Source: Corynebacterium hylobatis (GTDB lineage: Bacteria > Actinomycetota > Actinomycetes > Mycobacteriales > Mycobacteriaceae). Taken from it: 64,000 nt of DNA. Location of the stretch: assembly GCF_003955685.1 (NCBI RefSeq), contig NZ_RXHJ01000017.1, forward strand, positions 20,350 through 84,349, read 5' to 3'. Below the pieces are notes generated by a model. That model did not search any database. It was not told the DNA's origin and saw nothing but the letters and a program-made list of their open reading frames with translations. Shown here piece after piece: positions 10,665-20,542 of this stretch (its first letter is position 1; every line of letters begins with the position of its first letter). The translations under genes were made by a program, and so were the position numbers.

Positions 10665-11177
10665 ATGAGCACGATCTCCCCGACCGAGACCACCACCCGC
10701 CTGACCCCCAAGACGTTCCACCGCTTCGCCGCTCTCACGGAGATGGTGACCTGGTCGCTGCTGATCATCGGCATGGCCCTGAAGTACTCCGGCACCACCG
10801 ACGCCGTCATGCCCTTCGCGGGCGGCATCCACGGCTTCGGTTTCCTCACCTTCGCGGCCATCACCACCCTGCTGTGGATCAACAACCGCTGGTCCCCGGC
10901 CCAGGGCATCGTCGGGCTGGGTGTGTCGATCATCCCGTTCGCAGCCTGGCCCTTCACCATGTGGGCTGACCGGAAGGGCCTGCTGGATGGTGGCTGGCGT
11001 TTCGCCGACACCACCGGGGAGCCCCGTAACCTGCCGGAGAAGGTCCTGGCCCAGTTCGTACGCCGTCCGGCACGCTCCATCATCATCCTGCTGATCGTCA
11101 TCGCCGTTGTCTTCACGGCGCTGCTGCTCATCGGGCAGCCCTATGATCCGGACGCCATCGCGGACCGCGTCAACTGA
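10665..11177 (+). CDS. DUF3817 membrane protein
   Basis: Integral membrane protein of 170 residues and unknown function. Four hydrophobic stretches are seen: the first around TWSLLIIGMALKYSG, a second around HGFGFLTFAAITTLLWI, a third around GLGVSIIPFAAWPFTMWAD, and a last near the C-terminus (IIILLIVIAVVFTALLLIG). TAGCAT lies 8 nt before the ATG at 10665, suggesting a leaderless transcript. It diverges from tesB and converges on pdxS with a shared terminator. The family is common in Actinobacteria. Confidence 0.85.
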   Translation: MSTISPTETTTRLTPKTFHRFAALTEMVTWSLLIIGMALKYSGTTDAVMPFAGGIHGFGFLTFAAITTLLWINNRWSPAQGIVGLGVSIIPFAAWPFTMWADRKGLLDGGWRFADTTGEPRNLPEKVLAQFVRRPARSIIILLIVIAVVFTALLLIGQPYDPDAIADRVN

Positions 11178-11186
11178 TCCGGGCAG

Positions 11187-11226
11187 AAAAAAATCCACGT
11201 ACCGTTCCCGGTACGTGGATTTTTTT
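11187..11226. terminator. Bidirectional rho-independent terminator
   Basis: An 18-bp stem including flanking A and T runs closes a TTCC loop at 11205-11208. It is symmetrical, with A7 on one side and T7 on the other, and sits between the converging DUF3817 gene and pdxS, so it can stop transcripts from both. Confidence 0.92.
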
Positions 11227-11244
11227 GTCGGTGCTGCGCCGGAG

Positions 11245-12129
11245 CTACCAGCCGCGCTCGGAGAGGCGGTGCGGGACCGGGATGTCGTCGACGTTGATGC
11301 CGACCATGGCCTCACCCAGGCCACGGGAGACGTCGGCGACGATGGCCGGGTCCAGGTAGTTCTGGGTGGCCCTGACGATGGCCCGGGCGCGCTGTTCCGG
11401 GTTGCCGGACTTGAAGATGCCGGAGCCGACGAACACACCGTCGGCGCCCAGCTGCATCATCATGGCGGCATCGGCCGGGGTGGCGATACCGCCGGCGGTG
11501 AACAGCGGCACCGGCAGCCTGCCCTCGCGGGCGACCTCGACGACCAGGTCGTAGGGGGCCTGCAGCTCCTTGGCGGCGACGTAGAGCTCGTCCTCGGCCA
11601 TGGAGGTCAGGCGGTTGATCTCCGCGCGGATGGTGCGGATGTGGGTGACGGCGTTGGAGACGTCACCGGTGCCGGCCTCACCCTTGGAACGGATCATGGC
11701 GGCACCCTCGTTGATGCGGCGCAGGGCCTCACCGAGGTTGGTGGCACCGCACACGAAGGGGGTCTCGAAGGCGAATTTGTCGATGTGGTTGGCATAGTCG
11801 GCCGGGGTGAGCACCTCGGATTCGTCGATGAAGTCGACGCCGAGGGACTGCAGCACCTGGGCCTCCACGAAGTGCCCGATGCGGGCCTTGGCCATGACCG
11901 GGACGGTGGCGGCGGCGATGATGCCGTCGATCATGTCGGGGTCGGACATGCGGGAGACGCCGCCCTGGGCGCGGATGTCCGCGGGGACCCGCTCCAGCGC
12001 CATGACGGCGATGGCACCGGCCTCCTGGGCGATCTCCGCCTGCTCGGGGGTGACGACATCCATGATGACGCCGCCCTTGAACTGCTCCGCGAAGCCGCGC
12101 CTGGCGCGGCCGGTGGTGTTGATGGTCAC
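11245..12129 (-). CDS. pdxS: Pyridoxal 5'-phosphate synthase subunit PdxS
   Basis: Synthase subunit that builds PLP from ribose 5-phosphate, glyceraldehyde 3-phosphate and ammonia. The segments [51 protein letters not shown] and [10 protein letters not shown] carry the active-site lysines and phosphate site. At 294 residues it is complete. Its glutaminase partner PdxT, which usually supplies ammonia and is near pdxS in many Actinobacteria, is not in this window. The gene stands alone, flanked by a terminator and a divergent glycosyltransferase. Confidence 0.97.
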   Translation of the reverse strand: MTINTTGRARRGFAEQFKGGVIMDVVTPEQAEIAQEAGAIAVMALERVPADIRAQGGVSRMSDPDMIDGIIAAATVPVMAKARIGHFVEAQVLQSLGVDFIDESEVLTPADYANHIDKFAFETPFVCGATNLGEALRRINEGAAMIRSKGEAGTGDVSNAVTHIRTIRAEINRLTSMAEDELYVAAKELQAPYDLVVEVAREGRLPVPLFTAGGIATPADAAMMMQLGADGVFVGSGIFKSGNPEQRARAIVRATQNYLDPAIVADVSRGLGEAMVGINVDDIPVPHRLSERGW

Positions 12130-12231
12130 AGTGGGTCTGCTCCTGTTCGCGATTTAACCTCTTGCACCGAAAACCTTAGGCTCTCACCGGGGGCGCGGGT
12201 TAATTGCCCTGTGTTTACATTCGGGGCGGGT

Positions 12232-12246
12232 TAGGATCACCGGGTG
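12232..12246 (+). promoter_or_regulatory. Leaderless promoter of the GT87 gene
   Basis: TAGGAT at 12232-12237 lies 6 nt before the GTG start at 12244, and no Shine-Dalgarno sequence is present, which fits transcription starting at or next to the start codon. The -35 region is weak. Confidence 0.45.
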
Positions 12247-13497
12247 CGCAGATTCTCCTCGGTCCCCCTGGTGTGGTTCGGTTGGGTGGCGGCCCGCCTG
12301 ATTCTCGCCGGCATGATCCTGGTGGAATCTCATCCGCTCGGCGACGTGCGCTACTACCATTCGGGCCTGTTCGGCACCGATCCCACAGCCATGACGGAGT
12401 ACCCGGACGCCGGGGTGTGGCCGCTGCGTCTGCTCGGCGCCCTCACCGGCCCGGAGATGACCGGTTTCCTCATCGGTTTCGGCGTGATGATGATGCTTGT
12501 CGACGCCGCCTTCCTCACCCTCCTCCTGTCAGTCGGCGGCACGCGCCGCTTCGCGGCCGCGTGGTTCTGGGTCTGTTTCGGACTGGCGGCCGGGCATGTG
12601 TTCTGGCTGCGGCTGGACCTGTTCCCGGCGATCCTGGTGGGGCTGTTCGCGGCGCTGCTGTTCACCCGCCCTGCGGTGGGTGCCGCGGTGCTCGCGCTGG
12701 CCACGGCCGTGAAGCTGTGGCCCGGGGTGCTCGCCGCCGGTCTGGTCGGGGGTCTGCGCCGGGGTGCGACCTGGCTGCGGGTGTTCACCTTCACCTTCAC
12801 ACTGGTGGCCCTGGCGGGGATCACCTGGTGGACCTCAGGGCTGCCCCGGCTGCTCAACCCCCTGGACTACCAGGGCGGGCGCGGCATCCAGATCGAGTCG
12901 CTCGCGGCCACACCCTTCCTCATCAACGCCCACAACCGGCCGGGTGAATACTGGATCGGGTTCGCGGCGTCGAAGAGTTTCGAGATCTCCGGCCCGGGCA
13001 CCGACGTGGCCGTCCTGGTCACCGACTGGGCGATGGTCGCGGTACTGCTGGCCGCGGTAGCCTGGGCCGGCTGGAACCTGGTGGCCGACCGCTGGCGGCC
13101 CCTGCGGACCGTGGCCTTCTCCCTGCTGCTCGTGCTGCTGCTGCTCGTGACCAACAAGGTCTTCTCCCCGCAGTACATCGTGTGGCTGGGACCGCTGCTG
13201 GCGGTGTGCCTGTACGTCACCCGGTCCCGGCTGGTGCAGGTGATGGCGGTGCTCACGGTCATCGCCGCGGCGCTCGGCACGTGGGTGTACCCCTTCCACT
13301 ACGACGCGCTGTGGGCCGACCCCGCGACGGCGGGCACGGAGATCACAGTCCTGGCGGTGCGCAACGGCATCATCGTCGTGCTCACCCTGCTGGCCGCGAC
13401 GTGGCTGGTGCTGCAGTCCCGGCGCGGTCGGGGGTTCAGGAGCGGTACTCGAAGAATTCCGGCAGCGGCGCAGTCCCCCCGAGACGAAACACCCTGA
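12244..13497 (+). CDS. GT87-type (DUF2029) polyprenyl-phosphate-sugar glycosyltransferase
   Basis: Multi-spanning membrane protein of 417 residues, about ten hydrophobic segments, with an early acidic loop (HPLGDVRYYHSGLFG) and VFSPQYIVWLGPLLA near the C-terminus as in GT87 enzymes. This family transfers mannose or arabinose from polyprenyl phosphate donors to lipid-linked glycans outside the membrane. Its place beside pimA suggests a role in lipomannan or PIM assembly, but the sequence alone does not fix acceptor or sugar. The last 62 bp overlap the end of the converging LemA-like gene. Confidence 0.8.
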   Translation: MRRFSSVPLVWFGWVAARLILAGMILVESHPLGDVRYYHSGLFGTDPTAMTEYPDAGVWPLRLLGALTGPEMTGFLIGFGVMMMLVDAAFLTLLLSVGGTRRFAAAWFWVCFGLAAGHVFWLRLDLFPAILVGLFAALLFTRPAVGAAVLALATAVKLWPGVLAAGLVGGLRRGATWLRVFTFTFTLVALAGITWWTSGLPRLLNPLDYQGGRGIQIESLAATPFLINAHNRPGEYWIGFAASKSFEISGPGTDVAVLVTDWAMVAVLLAAVAWAGWNLVADRWRPLRTVAFSLLLVLLLLVTNKVFSPQYIVWLGPLLAVCLYVTRSRLVQVMAVLTVIAAALGTWVYPFHYDALWADPATAGTEITVLAVRNGIIVVLTLLAATWLVLQSRRGRGFRSGTRRIPAAAQSPRDETP

Positions 13498-13885
13498 CCA
13501 GGGGCCGCAGCCGCAGGGCCCGGGTATCGGCCACCGCGTCGTTGTAGAAGCGGTGGGCCAGCTGGACGCGGACCTCGGCGTCGATGAGTCGGCCGGGCAG
13601 GTCGGGGCCCAATGGAACCAGCGCCTCGGAGAGCTGCCGTTCCCGGGTGGCGCGTTCCTCGAAGCTGCCGTGCACCAGGGGTTCGGTCTCCGCGGCCAGG
13701 GCCAGGGGCTGGGCCTCCGGCAGCAGGGCGGCGATGACGGCCGCACGGCGGTCCAGGGCCGCCTGCAGGGCTGCCAGGGCGGCATCGGTGCGGATGTGCA
13801 GCCGGTTGAGGCGCTGCGCGGTCTGGAAGGCCCACAGGGCCACGGCGGTGAGGATGACCGCCAGCAGAATCCACCAGATCATCAC
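13436..13885 (-). CDS. Membrane-anchored LemA-like protein
   Basis: 149 residues with one N-terminal membrane helix (MIWWILLAVILTAVALWAF) and a helical domain; AHRFYNDAVADTRALR resembles the LemA family. Function is unknown. The homologous position in M. tuberculosis carries a NUDIX protein with a similar N-terminal segment, but no NUDIX box is present here. Its ATG overlaps the end of pimA by 4 nt, so it is the last gene of the thrS-pimA operon. The 3' end runs 62 bp into the oppositely oriented glycosyltransferase gene. Confidence 0.7.
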   Translation of the reverse strand: MMIWWILLAVILTAVALWAFQTAQRLNRLHIRTDAALAALQAALDRRAAVIAALLPEAQPLALAAETEPLVHGSFEERATRERQLSEALVPLGPDLPGRLIDAEVRVQLAHRFYNDAVADTRALRLRPLVRVFRLGGTAPLPEFFEYRS

Positions 13886-14961
13886 TCCACCCCCACCGCG
13901 GTGCCGTCGGCGACGGTCTCGTAGACGGTGAGCACGTCCTGGGCGACGGTCTCCCAGTCGAAACGCCGGGCACGCTGCTCCCCCGCCGCGATGAGGCGGG
14001 CGCGGGTGGCGGGGTCGTCGACAAGCAGGCGCAGGGTGTCGGCCAGGGCCCGGGCACTGCCCATCTCGAAGAGGACACCCGCCTCCCCCATCACGGCGGC
14101 GAAGGCCTCGATGTCACTGGCCACGACCGCGCAGCCGGCGGCCATCGCCTCGACGAGCACGATGCCGAAGCTCTCGCCGCCGGTGTTGGGGGCGACGTAG
14201 ATGTCGGCCCGGCCGAGGATGGCGGCCTTCTCCTCGTCGCTGACCCGGCCCACGAAATCCACGCCGGGGACCTGGCGTGCCTTCCCGGCACCGATGACGG
14301 TGACACGGACCTCACGTTCCAGTAGTTCCAGGGCGCGCAGCAGGATGTCCAGCCCCTTGCGGGGTTCATCCAGGCGGCCGAGGAAGACGATCTCCACCGG
14401 CCCCTCCGACACAGCCGGCTGTTTGCGGGCGGCGGCGAAACGGGCGGTGTCCACCCCGTTGGGGATGAGCACCGGATCCCCGCCCAGCTGCTCGACCTGC
14501 CAGCGGCGCGCCATCTCGGAGACGGCGATCCCGCCGCGGACCTTCTCCAGCGCGGGCCGCAGCAGGGGGCGGACGAGCTGGAGGATGAAGGAGCCGGAGG
14601 AGGAGGCGTGGTAGGTGGCCACGATCGGTCCCCGCGCCATCCACAGGGCGGCCATGGAATAGCTCGGGGAATTCGGTTCGTGGATGTGCAGGACGTCGAA
14701 ACGACCCCGGGTGATGAACTCCCGGATCCGTGCCCGCACGGCCGGTCCGAAGGAGAGCCGGGCGACGGAGCCGTTGTAGCGGATGGGGATGCTGCGCCCG
14801 CCGCGGGTGACGTAGTCGGGGACCTCGGTCTTCGCGGCTGCCGGCCCGAGGACCTCGACGTGGTGGCCCAGACCGATGAGCACCTCAGCCAGGTCGAGGA
14901 TGTGCGCCTGCACCCCGCCCGGGGCGTCGAAGGAGTACGGGCAGATGATGCCGATGCGCAC
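13882..14961 (-). CDS. pimA: Phosphatidylinositol alpha-mannosyltransferase PimA
   Basis: GT4 enzyme that adds the first mannose from GDP-mannose to phosphatidylinositol on the inner membrane face, starting PIM and lipomannan synthesis. Visible are the N-terminal GGVQAHILDLAEVL loop, IHEPNSPSYSM, YHASSSGSF, FLGRLDEPRKGLDILL and the donor-site motif GGESFGIVLVEAMAAG. The GTG at 14961 overlaps the stop of the upstream acyltransferase (TAGTG), giving 359 residues. The longer open frame upstream is only shadow of the acyltransferase. Confidence 0.96.
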   Translation of the reverse strand: MRIGIICPYSFDAPGGVQAHILDLAEVLIGLGHHVEVLGPAAAKTEVPDYVTRGGRSIPIRYNGSVARLSFGPAVRARIREFITRGRFDVLHIHEPNSPSYSMAALWMARGPIVATYHASSSGSFILQLVRPLLRPALEKVRGGIAVSEMARRWQVEQLGGDPVLIPNGVDTARFAAARKQPAVSEGPVEIVFLGRLDEPRKGLDILLRALELLEREVRVTVIGAGKARQVPGVDFVGRVSDEEKAAILGRADIYVAPNTGGESFGIVLVEAMAAGCAVVASDIEAFAAVMGEAGVLFEMGSARALADTLRLLVDDPATRARLIAAGEQRARRFDWETVAQDVLTVYETVADGTAVGVE

Positions 14962-15848
14962 TAGCGGCCACCCCGCCCGGGGTCCACGTCCGCCGGCCAC
15001 AGCGGCTGCAGCATGTGCCAGTCCGCCGGGTGGGCGGCGATGTTCGCGGCGAAGCCGTCGGCGATGCGCTGGACCGTGTCCCCGAGGGTGTCCACCTCGA
15101 TCTCCTCCGAGACCGACAGTCCCCAACCGTCACCAGGGAACCAGCAGTGCGCGACATGCAGCGCGGCACCGGTGTCCAGGGCCAGCTGCGCGGGGCCGGC
15201 GGGCATGGTGGTCTCCTCGCCGAAGAACTCGACCGGCACGCCGCGGCGTTTCAGGTCACGCTCCCCCAGTAGCGCGACGGTCCCACCGTCCTCCAGCACC
15301 CGGCGCAGACGCGGGTACGGCGGGGTCCCGCCGGCATGCGCGAGCACCTCGAAACCGAGTGATTCGCGGAAGTCCACGAAGGCGTCGTAGAGCACCTCCG
15401 GCTTCAGCCGCTCGGCAACGGTGGTGAAAGGACCGTAGTGGCGTACCACGAACAGTCCGGCCATGTCCCAGTTGCCGGAGTGCGGCAGCGCGAGCACCAC
15501 CCCCCGGCCGGAGCTGAGGGAGGCCTCGAGGTGCTCACGTCCCTCCATCCCGGCCATCAGACGGGCGCCGAGATCCGGGTCATCCTTGATGGCGGGCAGA
15601 CGGAAGGCCTCCCGCCAGTAGCGCGCGTAGGACCGTACGGAATCCCGCACCAGCTCTGCGGTGACGTTCTCCGCACCCACGACCCGGCTCAGGTTGCGCC
15701 GCAGCATCTCCATCCCGCGGCCGTGGTCGGAGGCCAGGTCCGCGCCGGCGGTGAACACAGCGTCCGCGAACCGGTCCGGCATGTGGCGGACCAGCCGCCA
15801 CCCCGCCAGGTATCCCAGTGCCGCCGGATCCAGGTCCCGGATGCTCAT
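14961..15848 (-). CDS. patA: Phosphatidylinositol mannoside acyltransferase (PatA-like)
   Basis: Lauroyl-acyltransferase family enzyme that acylates the mannose of PIM. The catalytic H-x4-D motif is in LPHSGNWDMAGL, and GERDLKRRGVPVEFFGE is the second conserved block. At 295 residues it has the expected size. Start and stop overlap pgsA (4 nt) and pimA (1 nt), a compact order shared with mycobacteria, which supports the PatA assignment over lipid A acylation. Confidence 0.92.
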   Translation of the reverse strand: MSIRDLDPAALGYLAGWRLVRHMPDRFADAVFTAGADLASDHGRGMEMLRRNLSRVVGAENVTAELVRDSVRSYARYWREAFRLPAIKDDPDLGARLMAGMEGREHLEASLSSGRGVVLALPHSGNWDMAGLFVVRHYGPFTTVAERLKPEVLYDAFVDFRESLGFEVLAHAGGTPPYPRLRRVLEDGGTVALLGERDLKRRGVPVEFFGEETTMPAGPAQLALDTGAALHVAHCWFPGDGWGLSVSEEIEVDTLGDTVQRIADGFAANIAAHPADWHMLQPLWPADVDPGRGGR

Positions 15849-16513
15849 CGCGCGTTGGCCTCCTGCGGGTCGGAATCCCGGGTGCCGGGCGGCGGGGCGA
15901 TGTGCTCGAGGGCCTCCGGGTTACGCGAGGCCATGAACAGTCGCTGGACCACCGTGTACACGGAGCCGGCGGCCAGGACCCAGAGCGCTACGTCGATGGC
16001 GTAGGGCACACCAAGTCCCTGCAGACCGATGCCCACCAGTCCGATGATCAGCCGCTCGGGACGTTCGATCAGCCCGCCGACGATGCGGAAGCCGCTGGCC
16101 TCGCCGCGGGCCTTGACGTAGCTGATCACCTGGGAACCGATGAGCACCACGAAGGAGGCCACGATGAGCGAGGGGTGCGGCTGGTAGGTGAAGATCAGCC
16201 ACCAGGTGATCGCGGCGAACAGCGCTCCGTCGGTGATGCGGTCACACGTGGCGTCGAGTGTCGCCCCGAATTTCGTGCCGCCGCCGCGCAGTCGGGCCAT
16301 CGTGCCGTCGACCAGGTCGAAGGCGGCGAAGAGGCCGGAGACCACCGCGGCCCAGAACAGGTGTCCGCCCGGGATGAGCAGCACCGCGATGACGGCGGTC
16401 ACCACCGCGCCGATGACCGTCACCATGTTGGGGGTCAGGCCCACACGCAGCAGACCGCGGGCCACCGGTTCGACGATGACGGAGACGGGTCGGCGACCAC
16501 GGGAACTAAGCAC
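15845..16513 (-). CDS. pgsA: CDP-alcohol phosphatidyltransferase, PI-phosphate synthase
   Basis: Inner-membrane enzyme joining CDP-diacylglycerol and inositol phosphate to make phosphatidylinositol phosphate, the PIM precursor. The CDP-alcohol signature D-x2-DG-x2-AR-x8-G-x3-D-x3-D is complete, from FDLVDGTMAR to CDRITD, followed by several membrane helices. I chose the GTG at 16513, which overlaps the end of the HIT gene by 8 nt and gives 222 residues. Confidence 0.93.
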   Translation of the reverse strand: MLSSRGRRPVSVIVEPVARGLLRVGLTPNMVTVIGAVVTAVIAVLLIPGGHLFWAAVVSGLFAAFDLVDGTMARLRGGGTKFGATLDATCDRITDGALFAAITWWLIFTYQPHPSLIVASFVVLIGSQVISYVKARGEASGFRIVGGLIERPERLIIGLVGIGLQGLGVPYAIDVALWVLAAGSVYTVVQRLFMASRNPEALEHIAPPPGTRDSDPQEANAR

Positions 16514-17078
16514 CGGCAACCTCCACCCAGGCCTCGGCGAGCATGGAGCGGGTGTCGCGGAGCAGCTGCGGCAGCACCTTCGTCCCACCCAGGACGGTGA
16601 GGAAATTCGAGTCACCGGACCAGCGGGGCACAACATGCATGTGCAGGTGGTTGCCCACCGAGCCACCCGAGGCCTTGCCCAGGTTGAAGCCGACGTTGAT
16701 GCCCTCCGGCCGGGAGACCTTCTTGAGCACCTTCACCGCGGTGGTGACGAAGCCCATGAGCTCCGTCATCTCCTCCGGGGTGAGGTCCTCCAGGTCCGCG
16801 ACCTTGCGGTACGGGATGACCATGAGGTGGCCCGCGTTATACGGGTAGAGGTTGAGGATCGCGTAGACCAGCTCCCCACGGGCGACGATCAGCCCGTCCT
16901 CATCCGACATCTTCGGGGCATCGACGAAGGGATCACCCTGCGTCGCCGAACCGGCCGGCGGGCGCTCCTTGATGTAGCTCATCCGGTAGGGCGCCCACAG
17001 GCGCGTCAGCCGATCCGGCTCACCGACGCCGGTGTCTGTCCAGGTGTCCTCAACGGCGGGCTGCAAGTGCGTCCTCAC
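16506..17078 (-). CDS. HIT-family nucleotide phosphorylase/hydrolase
   Basis: Histidine-triad protein with the motif HLHMHVV near residue 153 and the preceding [19 protein letters not shown]. The N-terminus ([12 protein letters not shown]) matches the Ap4A phosphorylase type known from the equivalent position in M. tuberculosis (Rv2613c), so degradation of diadenosine tetraphosphate is likely. It overlaps thrS by 29 nt, consistent with removing Ap4A made by aminoacyl-tRNA synthetases; that link is inference. Confidence 0.93.
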   Translation of the reverse strand: MRTHLQPAVEDTWTDTGVGEPDRLTRLWAPYRMSYIKERPPAGSATQGDPFVDAPKMSDEDGLIVARGELVYAILNLYPYNAGHLMVIPYRKVADLEDLTPEEMTELMGFVTTAVKVLKKVSRPEGINVGFNLGKASGGSVGNHLHMHVVPRWSGDSNFLTVLGGTKVLPQLLRDTRSMLAEAWVEVAGA

Positions 17079-19107
17079 TCGGCTGGTCGTTGATCCGGTC
17101 CTTGATCCAGGCGTCGATGAGCTCGATGGCCTCGGCCACCGGCACGCCGTTGATCTGGGAGCCGTCGAGGAAGCGGAAACTCACGGCGTTGGCCTCCACG
17201 TCGCGGGCGCCGGCCAGCAGCATGAAGGGGATCTTGCCGGTGGTGTGGTTGCGGATCTTCTTCTGCATCCGGTCATCCGAGGTGTCCACATCCGCGCGGA
17301 TACCGCGCTTACGCAGCTCCGCGGTGATCTCCTCCAGGTGCGGAGCGAAGTCCTCGGCCACGGGGATGCCCATGACCTGCTGCGGGGCGAGCCACACCGG
17401 GAAAGCGCCGGCGTAGTGCTCGAGGAGCACGCCGAAGAACCGTTCGATGGAGCCGAAGAGCGCGCGGTGGATCATGATCGGCTGCTTCCTGCTGCCGTCC
17501 GGGGCGGTGTACTCCAGGTCGAAGCGCTCGGGCATGTTGAAATCCAGCTGGACGGTGGACATCTGCCAGGTACGGCCGATGGCGTCCTTGGCCTGCACGG
17601 AGATCTTCGGGCCGTAGAAGGCCGCGCCCTCCGGGTCCGGCACCAGGTCCAGGCCGGAGTTGGTGGCCACACGCTGCAGGATCTCGGTGGAGCGCTCCCA
17701 GATGTCATCGTCGCCGACATACTTCTTCGGGTCCTTGGTGGACAGCTCCAGGTAGAAGTCGTCCAGGCCGTAGTCCTTGAGCAGGGAGATGATGAACTCC
17801 AGCACGGTGGTCAGCTCGGCCTCGAGCTGGTCCTCGGTGCAGTAGATGTGGGCGTCGTCCTGGGTGAAGCCACGGGCGCGGGTCAGGCCGTGGACCACGC
17901 CGGACTTCTCGTAGCGGTAGACGGTGCCGAACTCGAAGAGACGCAGCGGCAGCTCCCGGTAGGAACGGCCCCGGGAGTCGAAGATGAGGTTGTGCATGGG
18001 GCAGTTCATCGGCTTCAGGTAGTAGTCCTGACCCGGCTTGGTCTGGTTGCCCTCCTCGTCGTACTCCGCGTCGAGCTGCAGCGGCGGGAACATGCCCTCC
18101 TTGTAGAAGCCCAGGTGGCCCGACTTCTCGAAGAGGTCGCCCTTGGTCACGTGCGGGGAGGTGACGAAGGAGTAACCGGCCTCCACGTGGCGGCGGCGGG
18201 AGTGCTCCTCCATCTCCATGCGCACGGTCGCGCCGTTGGGGTGGAAGACCGGCAGGCCGGAACCGATCTCGTCCGGGAAGGAGAACAGGTCCAGCTCTGT
18301 GCCCAGGCGGCGGTGGTCGCGCTTCTCCGCCTCCGCGAGCATGGTCTGGTAGGCGTCGAGGGACCCCTTGTCCTCCCAGGCGGTGCCGTAGATGCGCTGC
18401 AGACCGGCGTTGGCCTGGTCGCCGCGCCAGTAGGCGGCCGACGAACGGGTCAGGGCGAATGCCGGGATGTAGCGGGTGGTCGGGATGTGCGGGCCACGGC
18501 ACAAATCCGACCACTCGACCTCGCTGGTACGCGGGTTGATGTTGTCGTAGGCGGTGAGCTCGCCGGCACCGACCTCGGTGGCCTCATCGGAATCCGGGTC
18601 GACGTTGCCCTTGTCCTGGATGAGCTCGAGCTTATAGGGCTCATCCCTGAGTTCCTCGGCGGCGGCCTCGGTGGACTCGTAGACACGACGTTCGAAACGC
18701 TGGCCGGTCTTGATGATCTTCTTCATCCGCTTCTCAATTGCCTTGAGATCCTCCGGGGTGAAGGGCTCGGCGACGTCGAAATCGTAGTAGAAGCCGTTCT
18801 CGATGGCCGGGCCGATGCCCAGCTTCGTGCCGGGGAACTCCAGCTGCACGGCCTGCGCCAGCACGTGGGCGCAGGAGTGGCGGATGATGGCGCGCCCGTC
18901 CTCGGTGTTCGCCGCAACCGGGGTGAACTCAGCGTCGACCTCCGGGGTGTGGGAGAGATCGCGCAGCTCGCCGTCGGTGTCCTTGACGGCGACGATGGCC
19001 TCCGGGCCCTTGTTCGGAAGGTCCAGCTCCCGCATCGCGGCACCGACTGTGGTGCCGGCCGGGACCTGGAACGAAGGGAGGTCGGTAGCGGTGGTGGTGT
19101 TCACCAT
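17050..19107 (-). CDS. thrS: Threonyl-tRNA synthetase
   Basis: Class II synthetase charging tRNA-Thr. In order: TGS domain, editing domain with [11 protein letters not shown] and the zinc-like H/C set, catalytic core with motif 2 [23 protein letters not shown] and motif 3 ([18 protein letters not shown]), and the anticodon-binding domain. The ATG at 19107 has AAGGAG 10 nt upstream and gives 685 residues; the open frame to 19215 adds no family sequence. It heads the operon thrS-HIT-pgsA-patA-pimA. Confidence 0.97.
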   Translation of the reverse strand: MVNTTTATDLPSFQVPAGTTVGAAMRELDLPNKGPEAIVAVKDTDGELRDLSHTPEVDAEFTPVAANTEDGRAIIRHSCAHVLAQAVQLEFPGTKLGIGPAIENGFYYDFDVAEPFTPEDLKAIEKRMKKIIKTGQRFERRVYESTEAAAEELRDEPYKLELIQDKGNVDPDSDEATEVGAGELTAYDNINPRTSEVEWSDLCRGPHIPTTRYIPAFALTRSSAAYWRGDQANAGLQRIYGTAWEDKGSLDAYQTMLAEAEKRDHRRLGTELDLFSFPDEIGSGLPVFHPNGATVRMEMEEHSRRRHVEAGYSFVTSPHVTKGDLFEKSGHLGFYKEGMFPPLQLDAEYDEEGNQTKPGQDYYLKPMNCPMHNLIFDSRGRSYRELPLRLFEFGTVYRYEKSGVVHGLTRARGFTQDDAHIYCTEDQLEAELTTVLEFIISLLKDYGLDDFYLELSTKDPKKYVGDDDIWERSTEILQRVATNSGLDLVPDPEGAAFYGPKISVQAKDAIGRTWQMSTVQLDFNMPERFDLEYTAPDGSRKQPIMIHRALFGSIERFFGVLLEHYAGAFPVWLAPQQVMGIPVAEDFAPHLEEITAELRKRGIRADVDTSDDRMQKKIRNHTTGKIPFMLLAGARDVEANAVSFRFLDGSQINGVPVAEAIELIDAWIKDRINDQPSEDALAARR

Positions 19108-19256
19108 GGGTGTTGCGCTCCTTAAACTTGCGCTCACGCAGACGGCGGCATACCTGGCCGCTGCCTGCTCAACAGGACGGGCACGGCTGCGCAGCGCGCA
19201 GTCGCTGCGCAACATCCTACCCCGCAGCCGCGCGCCCTCCGGAAGCCGTGTCGGGC

Positions 19257-20507
19257 TCAGGCGTCGTCAAGAAGCGACTGCGCCCAGAAGGCATCGCTGC
19301 CGCGGCCGTCGGCCCGGGTTCCCGGCGGGATCCAGTAGACGGCGGAACCGATGTGGGAGATCCACTCGTTGAGGCGGTCACCCTCGTCCAGGCGCTGCTG
19401 AACCGGGTGGTACTGGCGGACCGGGTCCTTCTGGAAGGTGAGGAAGACCAGACCGGAGTTGGACAGCTGCTCCGAGCCGGGCTCCGGCGCGATGTCGTAG
19501 TTGTAGGGACGGCGGAGGAACTTCTGCTCCGGGTGCCCCTCCGGGGCCTTGGCGCGGAACATGTGGCTCTGCCGGTCGATGACGGGCAGCCCGTATTTAT
19601 CGGTGGCGTTGTAGTCCGGCTCGTCGAATTCCGCCGCCCCGGTCAAGGGTGCACCGTTGTCCAGGCGGCGGCCCAGGGACTCCTCACGGGATTTCCGGTC
19701 GAGCATCTCCCAGGTGTCCATGTTCATGTTGATACGCCGCAGCACCATCGACGTCGAACCCTGCATCCAGGCGGGACCGTCCTGGATCCACACCTGCTCA
19801 TCGAAGCTCTCCCCCGTCCGCGGGTTGACGGTGCCGTCGACCTGGCCGAAGAGGTTGCGCGGTGTCTCATCCTTCGTCCGCGCCCCGTCCGCGTTGAGGA
19901 AGCCCTGCTGCATCCACTGCACGCGGGCGTAGTCCACACCTGAGCGCACCAGGTGGCGCGTGGCATGCGAGAGCATCAGCGGGTCGTCGCAGCAGACCTG
20001 GATGACCAGATCGCTCTGGCCCCACTTCGGATCCAGCTGGTCCAGGCTGTACTCCGGCAGGGGTTTCAGCCAGTCCGGGCGCTGGTCGGCGGCGTCGATG
20101 ACCTCGAAGATGCGGGGGCCGAAGCCGCAGGTGACGGTCAGGTTCGCCGGAGTGACCGCGAGTTCCGGTTCGAGGCTGCCCAACGGGGTTTCGCCGGTGC
20201 ACAGGCGCCGGGAGTCCTCGGTCCAGGAGCGCATCAGCCGGGTCAGGCCCGCCCGGTCAACACCGTCGGCCAGTTGGAAGCCGATGAGGTTGAGCTGGGC
20301 CTGCGCCGGAGTGGCGACACCCGCCTGATGCACGCCGTCAAAGGGCACGATCGCATCCCGCAGCCGCGCATCCGCGCCCGCCGTTCCCCCGTCCGCCGGC
20401 GGTGGCCCTGACTCCGCTGCCGCGCAGGCGGCCAGGGCGGCTCCGCCGGCGGTGACGGACAGGCCCGTGAGAAATCCACGGCGGGACAACGAGAACATGA
20501 CTGTCAA
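19257..20507 (-). CDS. DyP-type haem peroxidase, Tat-exported (EfeB-like)
   Basis: Haem peroxidase with a twin-arginine signal ([21 protein letters not shown]) that can also be read as a lipobox. The DyP signature GxxDG is seen in [10 protein letters not shown], and [13 protein letters not shown] holds the likely proximal histidine with NYD following. Members export as folded haem proteins and peroxidise substrates or release iron from haem. The TTG at 20507 has AGGA 5 nt upstream; the ATG at 20498 is the alternative. It follows copC and a PCu(A)C gene, so a copper or oxidative-stress role is plausible. Confidence 0.92.
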   Translation of the reverse strand: MTVMFSLSRRGFLTGLSVTAGGAALAACAAAESGPPPADGGTAGADARLRDAIVPFDGVHQAGVATPAQAQLNLIGFQLADGVDRAGLTRLMRSWTEDSRRLCTGETPLGSLEPELAVTPANLTVTCGFGPRIFEVIDAADQRPDWLKPLPEYSLDQLDPKWGQSDLVIQVCCDDPLMLSHATRHLVRSGVDYARVQWMQQGFLNADGARTKDETPRNLFGQVDGTVNPRTGESFDEQVWIQDGPAWMQGSTSMVLRRINMNMDTWEMLDRKSREESLGRRLDNGAPLTGAAEFDEPDYNATDKYGLPVIDRQSHMFRAKAPEGHPEQKFLRRPYNYDIAPEPGSEQLSNSGLVFLTFQKDPVRQYHPVQQRLDEGDRLNEWISHIGSAVYWIPPGTRADGRGSDAFWAQSLLDDA

Positions 20508-20542
20508 CTACTTCCTGGGAAATATGCTCGTGCTGGTGCGGA

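Noticed and set aside
17032..19125. 697-codon open frame on the plus strand
   Set aside because: Antisense to thrS, which has clear motifs.
19108..19256. T-box or other riboswitch before thrS
   Set aside because: Only 108 nt with a plain Shine-Dalgarno; no T-box sequence seen.
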